Source: Lysobacter auxotrophicus
GTDB lineage: Bacteria; Pseudomonadota; Gammaproteobacteria; Xanthomonadales; Xanthomonadaceae
Direction: 5' to 3'
Length of the DNA stretch: 64,000 nt
Assembly (NCBI RefSeq): GCF_027924565.1
Contig: NZ_AP027041.1
Location: 186,001-250,000 of the forward strand
The position numbers and the translations under genes are program-made. Position 1 is the stretch's first letter, and each line of letters begins with the position of its first letter. The notes under the pieces were generated by a model, which was not told where the DNA came from, searched no databases, and worked only from the letters and a program-made list of their open reading frames with translations. Of this stretch, positions 63,950-64,000 are shown one piece after another.

Positions 63950-64000
63950 TCACGCCTGTTCCACGCCATCGGGTGCGTACTGCTGCGACGTCCCGCCGCG
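63950..64000 (-). CDS. Possible C-terminal end of a gene entering from the right edge
   Basis: On the minus strand the first 17 codons from the window end read RGGTSQQYAPDGVEQA and then stop (TGA at 63950-63952, approximately). The text is protein-like, but this is far too short to identify and other frames are open too. Confidence 0.25.
   Translation of the reverse strand, partial: RGGTSQQYAPDGVEQA

Overview
The window is very GC-rich and dense in coding sequence. It carries TonB-Xanth-Caul type receptors, several families of short palindromic intergenic repeats, a GlcNAc (NAG) utilisation locus with LacI and GntR regulators, and an ECF43-like sigma factor/kinase pair. Together these point to a gammaproteobacterium of the Lysobacterales/Xanthomonadales, most like Lysobacter or a close relative. 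This assignment is inferred from gene content; no rRNA gene or other phylogenetic marker is present. I see no prophage, transposase, CRISPR array, rRNA or tRNA.

Layout. 1-5.1 kb: a truncated Ser/Thr kinase and its ECF sigma factor (minus), mutM (minus), a CHAD protein, a delta-9 type fatty acid desaturase and an exported EF-hand protein. 5.2-13.7 kb: a zinc-ribbon/MBL protein, a MocR regulator divergent from a cupin, tex, and two tandem exported M20 amidohydrolases. 13.8-25.6 kb: mostly minus-strand genes (YbhB-like, TPR-sulfotransferase, YheT-like hydrolase, PlsC-like acyltransferase, thioesterase, two tandem tiny paralogues of unknown function, the overlapping sixA-yceI-phospholipase D operon, a ParA-like ATPase, an AEC transporter). 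25.7-32.7 kb: a Ycf46-like AAA ATPase, an exported MBL protein, gamma-glutamyltransferase coupled to a TPR/2OG-oxygenase, and a small exported protein.

32.9-52.8 kb is the most coherent region: a chitin/N-acetylglucosamine and Entner-Doudoroff locus. It holds a GH20 hexosaminidase lipoprotein, a TonB-dependent receptor, a glucokinase-family kinase, a NagP-type transporter, a LacI regulator, an operon zwf-pgl-edd-eda and a GntR regulator followed by nagB-II and nagA. The logic is outer-membrane uptake and hydrolysis of chito-oligosaccharides, import, phosphorylation, deacetylation, deamination and then oxidation. Two operator types can be read in the DNA: TGACAACGTTGTCA palindromes between the kinase and the transporter, and TGGTATC-type direct repeats in the region shared by zwf and the GntR gene. 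A QEGLA-motif protein and a small cupin sit inside the locus.

53.1-64 kb: a 1228-residue indolepyruvate ferredoxin oxidoreductase, a MmcQ/YjbR protein, and an organic-acid module (MHS-family symporter and DcaP-like porin divergent from acs, followed by a LuxR-type response regulator). An 8-bp-armed palindrome lies in the divergent acs/porin promoter region.

Intergenic repeats are a second theme: GTAGCCCGGGTAAGCG-type REP pairs at about eight places, a 152-154 bp composite copy on each side of eda, GGGGAGGGGTGAAG-type hairpin pairs, and GTCATCCCGGCGAAGGCCGGGA-type pairs.
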